A stretch of DNA of 19,752 nucleotides, from contig JAEMRY010000019.1 in NCBI GenBank assembly GCA_016463105.1, positions 1 through 19,752 on the forward strand, given 5' to 3'. Under the pieces are notes generated by a model, which searched no databases, had not been told where the DNA came from, and saw only the letters and a list, made by a program, of their open reading frames with translations. Below, in pieces: positions 1-6,938 of this stretch (within the stretch, counting starts at the first letter, position 1; every line of letters starts with the position of its first letter). This stretch comes from Ilumatobacteraceae bacterium (GTDB taxonomy: Bacteria; Actinomycetota; Acidimicrobiia; Acidimicrobiales; Ilumatobacteraceae). The position numbers and the translations under genes are program-made.

Positions 1-11
1 TCTGAACTCAT
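1..11 (-). CDS. Start of next gene downstream of recF (probably dciA/DUF721), partial
   Basis: On the minus strand an ATG at 11-9 overlaps the recF stop codon in an ATGA arrangement and opens a frame reading M-S-S up to the window edge. A four-base ATGA overlap is typical of translationally coupled genes, and in many actinobacteria the gene directly after recF encodes the DUF721/DciA protein, a replicative-helicase partner. Only three codons are visible, so the identity is inference from gene order and only the overlap itself is seen. Confidence 0.4.
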
Positions 12-1093
12 AATGACTCAAGAATTGTGCCGGCACGAATTTGAACACGACGACCAATGTGTGCACCAATCGGCAATTCGGACGCCGTAGTAATCAACAC
101 CTGCCCCACAGGAAAGTGGTTTAACAGGGCCTTGGCACGGTCTGGGTCAAGTTCTGAAAGAACATCGTCTAACACCAAAATCGGTATTTCGCCAACACTT
201 TGACTAATAAATCGGTGCAATGCAAGGCGCAAAGCAAGCGCAAGTGTTCGTTGCTCGCCTTGTGATGCGTGCGTTCTTGCTGCAAGGCCATTTATTTCGA
301 GTTCGATGTCATCGCGATGTGGACCAACTGTTGTAACTAACCGTCGAAGATCTTCGCTGCGAGATTGTTGTAGTGCAGTTTCTAAACCTGTCTCTAACCA
401 TGTCGGCGAATAATCAACGACAACGTTGCACGAACGTTGCGCAAGTTCTTCATAAGCATGCGTAATAAATGGTGTCAGTTGTGTGACAAGATTTTTTCTG
501 GCTTCACCAAGTTGCGTGCCCATCGTGACAAGTTTTTCGTCCCATAGATCCAACATTGAACTCACAGCGTTGTTGACTCGCCCACCAGATTGTTTGAGCA
601 CTGCATTTCGTTGGCGCACGACACGATCAACGTCAAGTCGCAACGCATCGTATTTAACTGCAAACGCAACGAGTGAATCATCCATGAAATCGCGGCGTAA
701 ATGTGGCCCTCCTTTAACTAAATCAAGGTCATCGGGCGAGAACACTGTTGTTCGCACCATGCCCAATAAATCACGGGTTTTAGGAAGTTTTGTGCCATTT
801 ACCAAAACCTGATTGCGACCCTGGGTTGTCAGTTTTGCCTCAATTGAAATTTCGCGACCGTCGTCGTGTCGCACCTTGGCTCGCACAAATGCTGTGTGGG
901 TTGATGTTCGAATCATTGCCTCGGTGGGCACACCACGAAAACTTTTCATTGTTGATAGATACGCAAGTGCTTCGGTGAGATTTGTTTTGCCTTGCCCGTT
1001 TGAGCCGATGATTGCGGTTACGCCGGTTTCAAAGTCAACTTTGGCATTCGTATAGTTACGAAAGTCGCTGAGTTCAATGTGTTGAAGAATCAC
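8..1093 (-). CDS. recF: RecF, DNA replication/repair SMC-like ATPase
   Basis: RecF is a cytoplasmic SMC/ABC-type ATPase that binds gapped DNA and helps load RecA in the RecFOR pathway. The 361-residue protein has the usual family length. It opens with the typical L-x-D-F-R-N-Y segment, followed by Walker A GSNGQGKT (residues 30-37), the ABC signature in ASQGEQR and a Walker B in ILVLDDVLSELD near residue 310. All ATPase motifs are intact. The start is GTG at 1093-1091, since the next codons give the family N-terminus ILQHIELSDFRNY. No strong Shine-Dalgarno sequence is visible; a TAGCGT hexamer on the minus strand (1108-1103) lies 9 nt upstream. It follows dnaN after a 50-bp gap in the conserved dnaA-dnaN-recF order, and its stop overlaps the next gene by 4 nt. 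Confidence 0.97.
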   Translation of the reverse strand: MILQHIELSDFRNYTNAKVDFETGVTAIIGSNGQGKTNLTEALAYLSTMKSFRGVPTEAMIRTSTHTAFVRAKVRHDDGREISIEAKLTTQGRNQVLVNGTKLPKTRDLLGMVRTTVFSPDDLDLVKGGPHLRRDFMDDSLVAFAVKYDALRLDVDRVVRQRNAVLKQSGGRVNNAVSSMLDLWDEKLVTMGTQLGEARKNLVTQLTPFITHAYEELAQRSCNVVVDYSPTWLETGLETALQQSRSEDLRRLVTTVGPHRDDIELEINGLAARTHASQGEQRTLALALRLALHRFISQSVGEIPILVLDDVLSELDPDRAKALLNHFPVGQVLITTASELPIGAHIGRRVQIRAGTILESL

Positions 1094-1143
1094 GTCGGTT
1101 TGACGCTATGCAAGGTGTGTTGCGGTCTTTATTTTTGAACTAA

Positions 1144-2241
1144 TTATGTTGTGAGTCGTTGTGGCATCACAAGATATAAATAATTCTTGTCGCCGACACC
1201 GCGCAACACCGCAGGTTTGACCGGGTCTGTTGATTCAATGGTTATTTCATCGCCTTTTATCGCATCAATGCCGTCCATTAAATATTGCGAGTTAAACCCG
1301 ACAGTAATTTCGCTGCCGTCTAATTTGGCATCAAGTTCTTCAACTACTTGACCAAGATCTTGGGTGATAACAGAAAGTCGAATTGATGTCGACAACATTT
1401 CTAACCGCACCGGAGTTGTCTCGCGGGCAAGAATTCGCGAACGACGCACCGCCTCTAATAAAGGTTCTCTTGCTGTTGTTATTTTGTTTGGATAATGCGC
1501 AGAAATTAACTGCTTATATTTAGGAAACTCGACATTTAGTAAAGTTGTTGTCAGAGTTGACCCCCCGACTTCAAACGTTGCACGGTTTTCGCCAAGTGCC
1601 ATAGTCATAGTTTCAGCCCCGCCGATTAAACGCTCAAGTTCACTTAGTGCCCGCCCCGGAACAACAATTTCGGCGCCATGACCAAGCATCGTTGCACCTG
1701 GCAACTCGCGAACCGCCAAACGATACGAGTCGGTAGCCACCAAACAAACAGATTCTGGTTCGGCGACCATCAGCACACCTGTTAAAGCCAACCGTTGCAT
1801 GTCGTTTGATGAAGCGCGAACAACCTGACCGAGCGATTCGCCAAATACTTTTGCGCTCATTGTTACTGGTTGAGTGCCAGCGGTGACAATATTTGGAAAG
1901 TCTGACGCTGCGAATGCTGGCACGGTGAATTGTGATTTGCCGGCCGAAACAATTATCTCTTCGCCCTGCGCGTCAATAGTCACTTTTTCTTCTGGCATTG
2001 AGCGCACGATGTCGCTGATTAGTTTTGCGCTAACAACGGCAACCCCATCTTGGGATCCGCCAACAGCAAGACTAAAACGCACGCTTAGATCGTTGTCGGT
2101 GCATGTTAAAACAAGCACGTCACCTTTAACTGCAAGATGGACACCAGACAACGCAGGCATCGCGTTATTGCGGTTTGATGCGACTCGTGCTGCAGCACCA
2201 AGTGCCTCGGCGAGAAGTTCTCTTTCGACTCTAAATTTCAT
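1144..2241 (-). CDS. dnaN: DNA polymerase III sliding clamp (beta subunit)
   Basis: DnaN forms the ring-shaped dimer that tethers DNA polymerase III to DNA and recruits repair factors. From ATG 2241 the protein is 365 aa, the normal size for three clamp domains. The N-terminus MKFRVERELLAEAL, the central ALTGV segment and the C-terminal ending YLVMPQRL are family hallmarks. A longer frame begins at 2310, but its extra 23 residues have no family counterpart, whereas GAGG ends 7 nt before the ATG at 2241, which decides the start. The upstream 267 bp holds the candidate oriC. The reading frame is intact. Confidence 0.97.
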   Translation of the reverse strand: MKFRVERELLAEALGAAARVASNRNNAMPALSGVHLAVKGDVLVLTCTDNDLSVRFSLAVGGSQDGVAVVSAKLISDIVRSMPEEKVTIDAQGEEIIVSAGKSQFTVPAFAASDFPNIVTAGTQPVTMSAKVFGESLGQVVRASSNDMQRLALTGVLMVAEPESVCLVATDSYRLAVRELPGATMLGHGAEIVVPGRALSELERLIGGAETMTMALGENRATFEVGGSTLTTTLLNVEFPKYKQLISAHYPNKITTAREPLLEAVRRSRILARETTPVRLEMLSTSIRLSVITQDLGQVVEELDAKLDGSEITVGFNSQYLMDGIDAIKGDEITIESTDPVKPAVLRGVGDKNYLYLVMPQRLTT

Positions 2242-2508
2242 ACTGTGACCTCGCTTTTTGATGTGTATTTTGTTTTGCAGAGTTGGCAATTGTTGGATGT
2301 GGAGATCCATATAAATAACTAATAACAGTAATAAGTGCTGTGGATTGTGGATTAACTATCTTTGGCTCAGCGTAGATGCGGTTTGTGCCTGTGTAAACAG
2401 TTGGGGTATTGATCACATCTTGCAGATTTGTAGTTTCACTGTTTGTGGATAACCAACTGTTATCCACGGGTAACTCGCAAGGTTTGCACATTGTTACGCA
2501 CACGGCAC
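2242..2508. other. oriC: Candidate chromosomal origin oriC (dnaA-dnaN gap)
   Basis: This non-coding gap between dnaA and dnaN is the usual actinobacterial oriC position. Box-like matches to TTATCCACA or its complement are: TGTGGATTG 2339-2347 (two mismatches), TGTGGATTA 2346-2354 (one), TGTGTAAAC 2390-2398 (one from the relaxed form TTWTNCACA), TGTGGATAA 2444-2452 (perfect), TTATCCACG 2460-2468 (one), GTTTGCACA 2482-2490 (one from the relaxed form) and TTACGCACA 2494-2502 (one). The 2444 and 2460 sites face each other. An AT-rich stretch at 2309-2334 is a likely unwinding element. The dnaN promoter must also lie here. An open frame of 93 codons crosses the gap but looks fortuitous. The box pattern is seen; origin function is inferred. 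Confidence 0.8.
2309..2354 (+). other. Putative unwinding element with DnaA-trio-like tract and adjacent DnaA boxes
   Basis: Reading the plus strand, 2320-2334 is TAATAACAGTAATAA, five consecutive trinucleotides of which four are TAA and all have a central A. Two more TAA units lie at 2312 and 2316. After a four-base GTGC spacer come two overlapping DnaA-box-like sequences (2339-2347 and 2346-2354). This order, trinucleotide tract then short G/C-containing spacer then DnaA boxes, resembles the basal unwinding module described for Bacillus subtilis. Function here is inferred. Confidence 0.5.
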
Positions 2509-3939
2509 TCATGAGGTTTTAAATTTCTTAATTAGCTGAGTGACTTGCTCATAAACTTCTTTTCGTTCTTTAATTACACGCTGAGTTTTATCAACCGCGT
2601 GAATTACAGTCGTGTGATCTCGACCACCAAACAATCGAGCGATTGCCGGGTAACTAAGTTCGGTAAGTTCACGAACTACATACATGGCAGTTTGGCGTGC
2701 CGTGACCAAGGGTCTTTGTCGGCTCTTGCCTTTTATCTCGTCAACACTAAAACCAACAAAATCTGCAATTTCTTTTAATAATTGTTCGTCGGTGCGGGGT
2801 TTGACGGTGTTCTTTGTGAGCAGGTCGGTGAGCAGTGTTTTGGCGAGATCTACATCTACGGTCGTTTTGTTGAGACTTGCGTAAGCCGTTGTGCGAATTA
2901 ACGCGCCTTCTAGTTCACGAATGTTAGAAGTTACGTTGCTGGCGATGAATTCAAGAACATCACTCGAAATTTCAGTGCCGTCACGCTCAGCTTTGTTGCG
3001 CAAAATTGCTAAACGTGTTTCCATATCTGGCGGTTGCACATCAGTGATTAGTCCCCATCTGAAACGGCCGCGCAAACGATCTTCTAAAGTTGGAATCGCG
3101 TCTGGAACACGGTCAGAAGAAATAATGATTTGCTTGTTTGCACCGTGTAACGAATTGAAAGTGTGGAAGAACTCTTCTTGCAAACCCTCTTTGCCTTCCA
3201 TGAACTGGATGTCGTCGATTAACAGCACATCAACTTCGCGATAGCGACGCTTGAACGCAGCAATTGTGTTGTTGCGGATGCCGTCGACGTATTCGTTCAA
3301 AAAAGTTTCAGTTGAGACGTAGCGAACCTCAAGGTCTGGGTAGTGCTCGTGCACGTAGTAGCCAATTGCGTGCAATAAGTGTGTTTTGCCGAGCCCAGCT
3401 GAACCATAGATAAATAAAGGGTTATATGACCGACCTGGGGTTTCTGCAACGCGCATTGCTGCAGCCAACGAGAACTGATTTGAAGCACCTTTAACAAAAG
3501 TTTCAAATGTGTAACGCGGATTAAGCCCAATCGCCGCACCCTTTCCTGAGCGCACTTTTCCTGTCGGAACCTGTTTTTTTGTTTCTGTCTCGCGTTCAAC
3601 AACAACTGGTTCAAAAAGTGAAGTTGTTTTTTGGGTGGTCAAGCGCTCAAGAACGTCAACGGCGGTTGCAGTTTGCACATCAACAAGTAGTTCGCGATCA
3701 GCAGCACCAATTTCGTCAAGCGCGTCACGTACAAGCGACATGTATCGCGTCAAAATTCGGTCCCGCACGAAAGAATTCGGCACACGCAAACGCAAACTCA
3801 TCTTGTCATCGGCGATTGCCACCGCATCATTGAATGTAGAAAACCAAACAGCCTCTGAAACTTGGGATCGCAAAACTTGCGCTGTGGCTTTCCAGAGTGT
3901 TTCGTGCTCTTGGACTGTTTCAACTATTTCGTTTGTCAT
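2509..3939 (-). CDS. dnaA: Chromosomal replication initiator DnaA
   Basis: DnaA is the AAA+ protein that binds DnaA boxes, melts oriC and recruits the helicase. The 476-residue protein shows domain I (about 1-85), a short variable linker (about 90-140), the AAA+ domain with Walker A GSAGLGKT (179-186) and Walker B VLLIDDIQFM (238-247), and the C-terminal DNA-binding domain IV with the signature GGRDHTTVIHA. Its linker is much shorter than that of Streptomyces DnaA. The start is ATG 3939-3937, with a purine-rich but weak Shine-Dalgarno tract upstream. It reads away from rpmH and is the first of the three minus-strand replication genes. The DnaA boxes on both flanks suggest autoregulation. Confidence 0.98.
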   Translation of the reverse strand: MTNEIVETVQEHETLWKATAQVLRSQVSEAVWFSTFNDAVAIADDKMSLRLRVPNSFVRDRILTRYMSLVRDALDEIGAADRELLVDVQTATAVDVLERLTTQKTTSLFEPVVVERETETKKQVPTGKVRSGKGAAIGLNPRYTFETFVKGASNQFSLAAAMRVAETPGRSYNPLFIYGSAGLGKTHLLHAIGYYVHEHYPDLEVRYVSTETFLNEYVDGIRNNTIAAFKRRYREVDVLLIDDIQFMEGKEGLQEEFFHTFNSLHGANKQIIISSDRVPDAIPTLEDRLRGRFRWGLITDVQPPDMETRLAILRNKAERDGTEISSDVLEFIASNVTSNIRELEGALIRTTAYASLNKTTVDVDLAKTLLTDLLTKNTVKPRTDEQLLKEIADFVGFSVDEIKGKSRQRPLVTARQTAMYVVRELTELSYPAIARLFGGRDHTTVIHAVDKTQRVIKERKEVYEQVTQLIKKFKTS

Positions 3940-4003
3940 TTCGTTTTCTTTCTCGGCGGAATTCGGTTAACAGAAACTTGAATTTCGTACTCAAACCACC
4001 CCT

Positions 4004-4059
4004 TGTGGATAGAGCCTTGAAATATCAATCGGGAGAGCGAAATTAGCAGGTTTTCCACA
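4004..4059. promoter_or_regulatory. DnaA-box pair in the dnaA-rpmH gap
   Basis: TGTGGATAG at 4004-4012 is one mismatch from the complement of TTATCCACA, and TTTTCCACA at 4051-4059 fits the relaxed consensus TTWTNCACA exactly. They face each other about 38 bp apart in the 219-bp gap between the divergent dnaA and rpmH genes. They could be a second part of a bipartite origin or sites through which DnaA represses its own promoter. The rest of the gap (3940-4158) shows only the rpmH promoter candidate and Shine-Dalgarno site. Confidence 0.55.
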
Positions 4060-4092
4060 GGGGGAGAAATGCTGACGAATCTGAATCTCGTG

Positions 4093-4121
4093 TTGCCCTC
4101 TGATACTTCTACCCCTAGCCT
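4093..4121 (+). promoter_or_regulatory. Putative rpmH promoter
   Basis: TTGCCC (4093-4098) and TAGCCT (4116-4121) are spaced by 17 bp, close to the TTGACA / TANNNT pattern of housekeeping actinobacterial promoters. Transcription would begin near 4128 and give a short leader carrying the AGGAG Shine-Dalgarno sequence at 4148-4152 before rpmH. This is pattern matching by eye only. Confidence 0.4.
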
Positions 4122-4158
4122 GACAAGTACAAATTTTTCTTGACGTCAGGAGCCGTGC

Positions 4159-4293
4159 GTGAAACGCACCTTTCAACCAAACAATCGCCGTAGGTCCCGC
4201 AAACACGGGTTCCGCAACCGTATGAGCACTCGAGCCGGCCGGGCCGTGCTTAAATCTCGTCGGGCAAAGGGCCGCTACCGGCTCTCTGCTTGA
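4159..4293 (+). CDS. rpmH: Large ribosomal subunit protein bL34
   Basis: This encodes the 44-residue ribosomal protein L34, which binds 23S rRNA. Translation from GTG 4159 gives an M-K-R-T-F-Q-P-N-N-R-R-R start, the H-G-F-R-N-R-M motif (residues 16-22) and an arginine/lysine-rich tail ending G-R-Y-R-L-S-A, all diagnostic. AGGAG at 4148-4152 lies 6 nt before the GTG and fixes the start. The stop TGA (4291-4293) overlaps the TTG start of rnpA by three bases, so the two genes are likely co-translated. It is the first gene rightward from the origin, the standard position of rpmH next to dnaA. Confidence 0.96.
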   Translation: MKRTFQPNNRRRSRKHGFRNRMSTRAGRAVLKSRRAKGRYRLSA

Positions 4294-4634
4294 TCAGTCG
4301 CATTCAGACGCGGCAGATCTTTCAACAACTCCAGCGAGACGGAACATATGTTCGCTCGGGAACCCTTTGGTGCAGCATGATTACTGATAAATCTCTTACC
4401 CAGCCAGCGATTGCCTATGCCTTAGGGCGTCAAGTAGGTGGCGCGGTCAAGCGCAACTTACTGCGCCGCCGGCTACGTGAACTGTTTCGGGCCAAGGCCA
4501 GTGGGCTTTTGCCAGGCTGGTATCTAGTTGGCGCCGCCTCAGGGGCAACAAAACTGTCATTTAATGAGTTAAGTAGCCAAGTCGATGCGTTGCTCGGGCG
4601 TTGTGCCGCCAAGGCCGCCAAGGCTGGCAACTAG
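4290..4634 (+). CDS. rnpA: Ribonuclease P protein component
   Basis: RnpA is the small basic protein that joins the RNase P RNA to trim tRNA 5' leaders. The 114-residue protein carries the conserved helix GGAVKRNLLRRRLRELFR (about 50-67), the counterpart of the RNR motif, and has family-typical length. Conservation is otherwise low, as is usual. The start is TTG 4290, whose last two bases lie in the rpmH stop codon. Upstream in this frame a TAA at 4251 limits choices, and no Shine-Dalgarno sequence is evident, so translation is probably coupled to rpmH. yidD follows after 3 nt. Confidence 0.92.
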   Translation: MISRIQTRQIFQQLQRDGTYVRSGTLWCSMITDKSLTQPAIAYALGRQVGGAVKRNLLRRRLRELFRAKASGLLPGWYLVGAASGATKLSFNELSSQVDALLGRCAAKAAKAGN

Positions 4635-4637
4635 GCC

Positions 4638-4901
4638 ATGAGCAAAATCATGCTTCGGGCGATCAATTGGTATCAACAGGCTTTTGCCTATCGCCTATCG
4701 CCTTGTCGATTTTATCCAAGTTGCTCGAATTATGCCCAAGAAGCGATCACGATTCATGGATCATGGCGGGGCGGCTTATTGACTCTGCGAAGGTTGTTGC
4801 GTTGCCGCCCTTTTGGCCCGAGCGGTTTTGACCCCGTGCCAGAAATTTCATGTTGTGATCAACATGTCGCGACAACGAAGGTGGTTTTCGAAAATGTTTG
4901 A
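4638..4901 (+). CDS. yidD: Membrane protein insertion efficiency factor YidD
   Basis: YidD is a small membrane-associated protein (UPF0161/DUF37) that assists YidC-dependent membrane insertion. The 87-residue product has the family core CRFYPSCSNYAQEAI (residues 23-37), R-G-G-L-L-T-L-R-R-L-L-R-C (44-56) and the closing G-P-S-G-F-D-P-V-P, where most relatives have H-P-x-x-P-G-G. An N-terminal amphipathic segment (LRAINWYQQAFAY) would lie on the inner membrane face. The ATG at 4638 is 3 nt after the rnpA stop, and its own stop TGA (4899-4901) lies inside the yidC start region. Confidence 0.95.
   Translation: MSKIMLRAINWYQQAFAYRLSPCRFYPSCSNYAQEAITIHGSWRGGLLTLRRLLRCRPFGPSGFDPVPEISCCDQHVATTKVVFENV
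4878..4896 (+). promoter_or_regulatory. Shine-Dalgarno and start codon deciding the yidC start
   Basis: AAGGTGG (4878-4884) precedes ATG 4894 by 9 nt, inside the end of yidD. The longer frame start (TTG 4813) and the intermediate ATG 4864 have no such signal and add residues with no family counterpart. Confidence 0.7.
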
Positions 4902-5889
4902 TAGTTTTTTCGGCGCAGCCTCTTGGTTGATCGCGCTTTTTTATAGTTGGATTCCAAACTATACATTTGCGATTGCGATGGTCGCAGTTGCGGTGATGTT
5001 GTTGATCACGCCACTGACACTTAAGAGCACCAAGGGCATGCTTGAGATGCAACGACTGCAACCAGAAATGAAACGGTTGCAACAACAATTTAAAGGTGAG
5101 CGTCAAAAACTCAACGAAGCAATGATGAAGTTGTATCAAGAACACAAAGTGAATCCACTTGCATCTTGTTTGCCGTTACTCGCACAAATGCCAGTGTTTA
5201 TTATTATGTTCCGCGCAATTAGCGGATTGACGAATCGAGTAAAGCCAAATGGCGCTTTTATTCCAAAATATTTAGACGAATCATCGGCAATTTATAATTC
5301 ACTTGTAGGCAAAACCGAGATGGTTTCATTTGGTATTGATTTGGCCAAAACACCGCTTTCTGCGATGCGGGACAACTTTGTGTCTGGGCTCGTATACGCC
5401 TTACTGGTAGTGCTTTTGGCCGGTTTATACCTAGTTCAGCAACGAATGATTGCCTCACGCACGATCAGCCCGACAATGTCGGCAAGTCAAGCGAAATTAA
5501 TGCAATACATGCCAGTTGCGTTTGCTGTGTTTCAAATTTGGTTGCCAACTGCGTTGATTGTTTATTACATGATGCAAGCAGTGATTCGAATTATTCAACA
5601 GCAGTACATCACACAACGGTTCTACAAAAAAGATGGCAGCCTCGGCAAACAAGCGCAGGCTGCTAGTGCGACAGCACGTGAAATGAAAGATAATTCAAAA
5701 AAAGACGACAACAATAAAAGTGATAAAAAAAATCAGAAAAAAACTGACACTAACGAAACACAAAAATTTATTAGTAAACGTGTTACTCCATCAAAAAACA
5801 GTCAAGTACAACCATCTCGTCGTCGACCTCAACCACCAGGAAAAAACCGCAGTGGTTCGGTACCGCGAAATAAAAAACCAAATCTCTAA
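4894..5889 (+). CDS. yidC: Membrane protein insertase YidC/Oxa1
   Basis: YidC inserts and folds membrane proteins, alone or with SecYEG. Starting at ATG 4894 (Shine-Dalgarno AAGGTGG, 8-bp overlap with yidD) it is 331 aa. There is a first membrane segment at about 22-42, a coiled cytoplasmic hairpin (QRLQPEMKRLQQQFKGERQ, about 53-71), the segment NPLASCLPLLAQMPVF leading into the second membrane helix, two or three further hydrophobic helices to about residue 240, and then a Lys/Gln/Asn-rich tail to 331. It lacks the large periplasmic domain of proteobacterial YidC, as expected for actinobacteria. The conserved arginine of the hydrophilic groove in the first core helix appears to be methionine (residue 35, in AVMLLITPL). 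jag follows after 23 bp. Confidence 0.95.
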   Translation: MFDSFFGAASWLIALFYSWIPNYTFAIAMVAVAVMLLITPLTLKSTKGMLEMQRLQPEMKRLQQQFKGERQKLNEAMMKLYQEHKVNPLASCLPLLAQMPVFIIMFRAISGLTNRVKPNGAFIPKYLDESSAIYNSLVGKTEMVSFGIDLAKTPLSAMRDNFVSGLVYALLVVLLAGLYLVQQRMIASRTISPTMSASQAKLMQYMPVAFAVFQIWLPTALIVYYMMQAVIRIIQQQYITQRFYKKDGSLGKQAQAASATAREMKDNSKKDDNNKSDKKNQKKTDTNETQKFISKRVTPSKNSQVQPSRRRPQPPGKNRSGSVPRNKKPNL

Positions 5890-5912
5890 TACAACCGAAA
5901 GGAAATTGAATC

Positions 5913-6833
5913 ATGGAATGGGTAGAAACAACAGCAGAAACAATTGACGACGCAAAAGCATTGGCCCTCGATCGTTTAGGGGTCGATGACGTAGACGCAG
6001 AATTCGAAGTCGTCGAAGAGCCAAAAGCAGGCCTTTTTGGTCGAACCCGTGGTGAGGCCCGAGTTCGCGCTCGAATTAAGCCAAACTCGGTTCGAGCTAA
6101 AGCCGACCGCCGCGACCGCCGCGGAAAACCAACAGCTGAACGGTCTGAACGGTCTGAACGACCTGCCCGACCACGTCAGCAACGCCCAGAACGTGCCGAA
6201 CGTAGCGATCGGGGTCCACGAACTGATCGTGGCTCACGCTCGCCTCGTGCCGACCGGCCAGATCGAAATGATGCTCCGCGTGAACGCACACCAAGAGCCG
6301 ACCTTCCTCCAGTAGATCCAACCACCGTGAGTGCTGTAGCAACTACATTTTTGGAAGGCTTAGTCACTGCCGCTGGTCTAAAAGGTTCAGTATCAGCAAA
6401 AGTCGAAGGCGAGAACATTGACATTGACGTACTTGGTGACGACCTGAACTTTTTGGTTGGCACAAAAGGTGCAACTTTGATGGCTTTGCAAGATTTAACG
6501 CGAGTCGTTAGTCAACGCCGACTTGGTGATCACGAAACACGCTTGCGTGTTGATGTTGCCGGTTATCGTGAAAAGCGCCGTGAGGCTTTAAGCCGTTTCG
6601 CACTCAAAGTGGCCGCTGACGTTAAAACTTCGGGCCAAGCTCGTGCTTTAGAGCCAATGAATTCAGCTGATCGCAAGATTGTGCATGATGCACTTGTCGA
6701 AAGCGAAGGCATTTCAACTCGTTCAGAAGGTACTGATCCGTTCCGTAGGGTAGTTGTGGCTTTGGCTTCAACTCTTGAAAGCTCGGTAGATGATCAAGAT
6801 TCAGATCAGGCACTCGACTCTCAAGAATCGTAA
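5913..6833 (+). CDS. jag: Jag/KhpB RNA-binding protein (Jag_N, KH, R3H)
   Basis: Jag (also KhpB or EloR) is an RNA-binding protein that couples cell elongation and division to envelope synthesis. It is encoded next to yidC in many bacteria. The 306-residue protein has a Jag_N domain (1-55, with EEPKAGLFGRTRGEARVRA), an Arg/Asp/Glu-rich disordered linker (about 60-137), a KH domain (about 138-204, with the G-x-x-G loop G-T-K-G at 183-186) and an R3H domain (205-285) with the R...H pair in N-S-A-D-R-K-I-V-H. A Ser/Asp-rich tail follows. ATG 5913 is preceded by AAAGGA. The linker DNA contains a 9-bp tandem repeat (6136-6162). A 105-bp gap to rsmG suggests a new transcription start there. Confidence 0.94.
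   Translation: MEWVETTAETIDDAKALALDRLGVDDVDAEFEVVEEPKAGLFGRTRGEARVRARIKPNSVRAKADRRDRRGKPTAERSERSERPARPRQQRPERAERSDRGPRTDRGSRSPRADRPDRNDAPRERTPRADLPPVDPTTVSAVATTFLEGLVTAAGLKGSVSAKVEGENIDIDVLGDDLNFLVGTKGATLMALQDLTRVVSQRRLGDHETRLRVDVAGYREKRREALSRFALKVAADVKTSGQARALEPMNSADRKIVHDALVESEGISTRSEGTDPFRRVVVALASTLESSVDDQDSDQALDSQES
6136..6162 (+). repeat. 9-bp tandem repeat in the jag linker
   Basis: CTGAACGGT occurs twice head to tail (6136-6144, 6145-6153) and a third copy, CTGAACGAC (6154-6162), differs at its end. In frame this encodes repeating E-R-S units of the charged linker. It is a likely site of slipped-strand length variation that keeps the frame. Confidence 0.8.
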
Positions 6834-6926
6834 GACTCGTAAAACTAGCCAGGCTTTTCTCTAGGTCTGGTATCAAGATTTACTGAAGTTTCATAAAGCT
6901 GTCTAGAAACACGCCCAAAAATTGGA

Positions 6927-6932
6927 TAGTTT
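6927..6932 (+). promoter_or_regulatory. Putative -10 element for a leaderless rsmG mRNA
   Basis: TAGTTT lies 6 nt before the rsmG ATG (6939) and no Shine-Dalgarno sequence precedes that ATG. If the hexamer is a -10 box, the transcript would begin at or very near the start codon. No convincing -35 box is visible. Confidence 0.35.
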
Positions 6933-6938
6933 CTGATC

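Noticed and set aside
2231..2512. A 93-codon minus-strand open frame across the dnaA-dnaN gap, whose ATG overlaps the dnaA stop
   Set aside because: It is full of DnaA boxes and the AT-rich tract, overlaps the dnaN start, has no recognisable protein features and no Shine-Dalgarno sequence; most likely fortuitous.
3991..4206. A 71-codon minus-strand open frame in the dnaA-rpmH gap
   Set aside because: It overlaps rpmH, DnaA boxes and promoter signals, and the translated sequence has no protein-like pattern.
4813..4893. N-terminal extension of YidC from TTG 4813
   Set aside because: The extra residues lie within yidD, have no family counterpart, and a good Shine-Dalgarno sequence marks ATG 4894.
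5671..5686. CACGTGAAA at 5675 as a third parS
   Set aside because: Only the centre and part of the right arm match; the left arm differs and it lies in yidC coding sequence.
6834..6938. Terminator hairpin after jag
   Set aside because: Only a four-base CCAG/CTGG pairing with a long loop and no T-run; not supportable.
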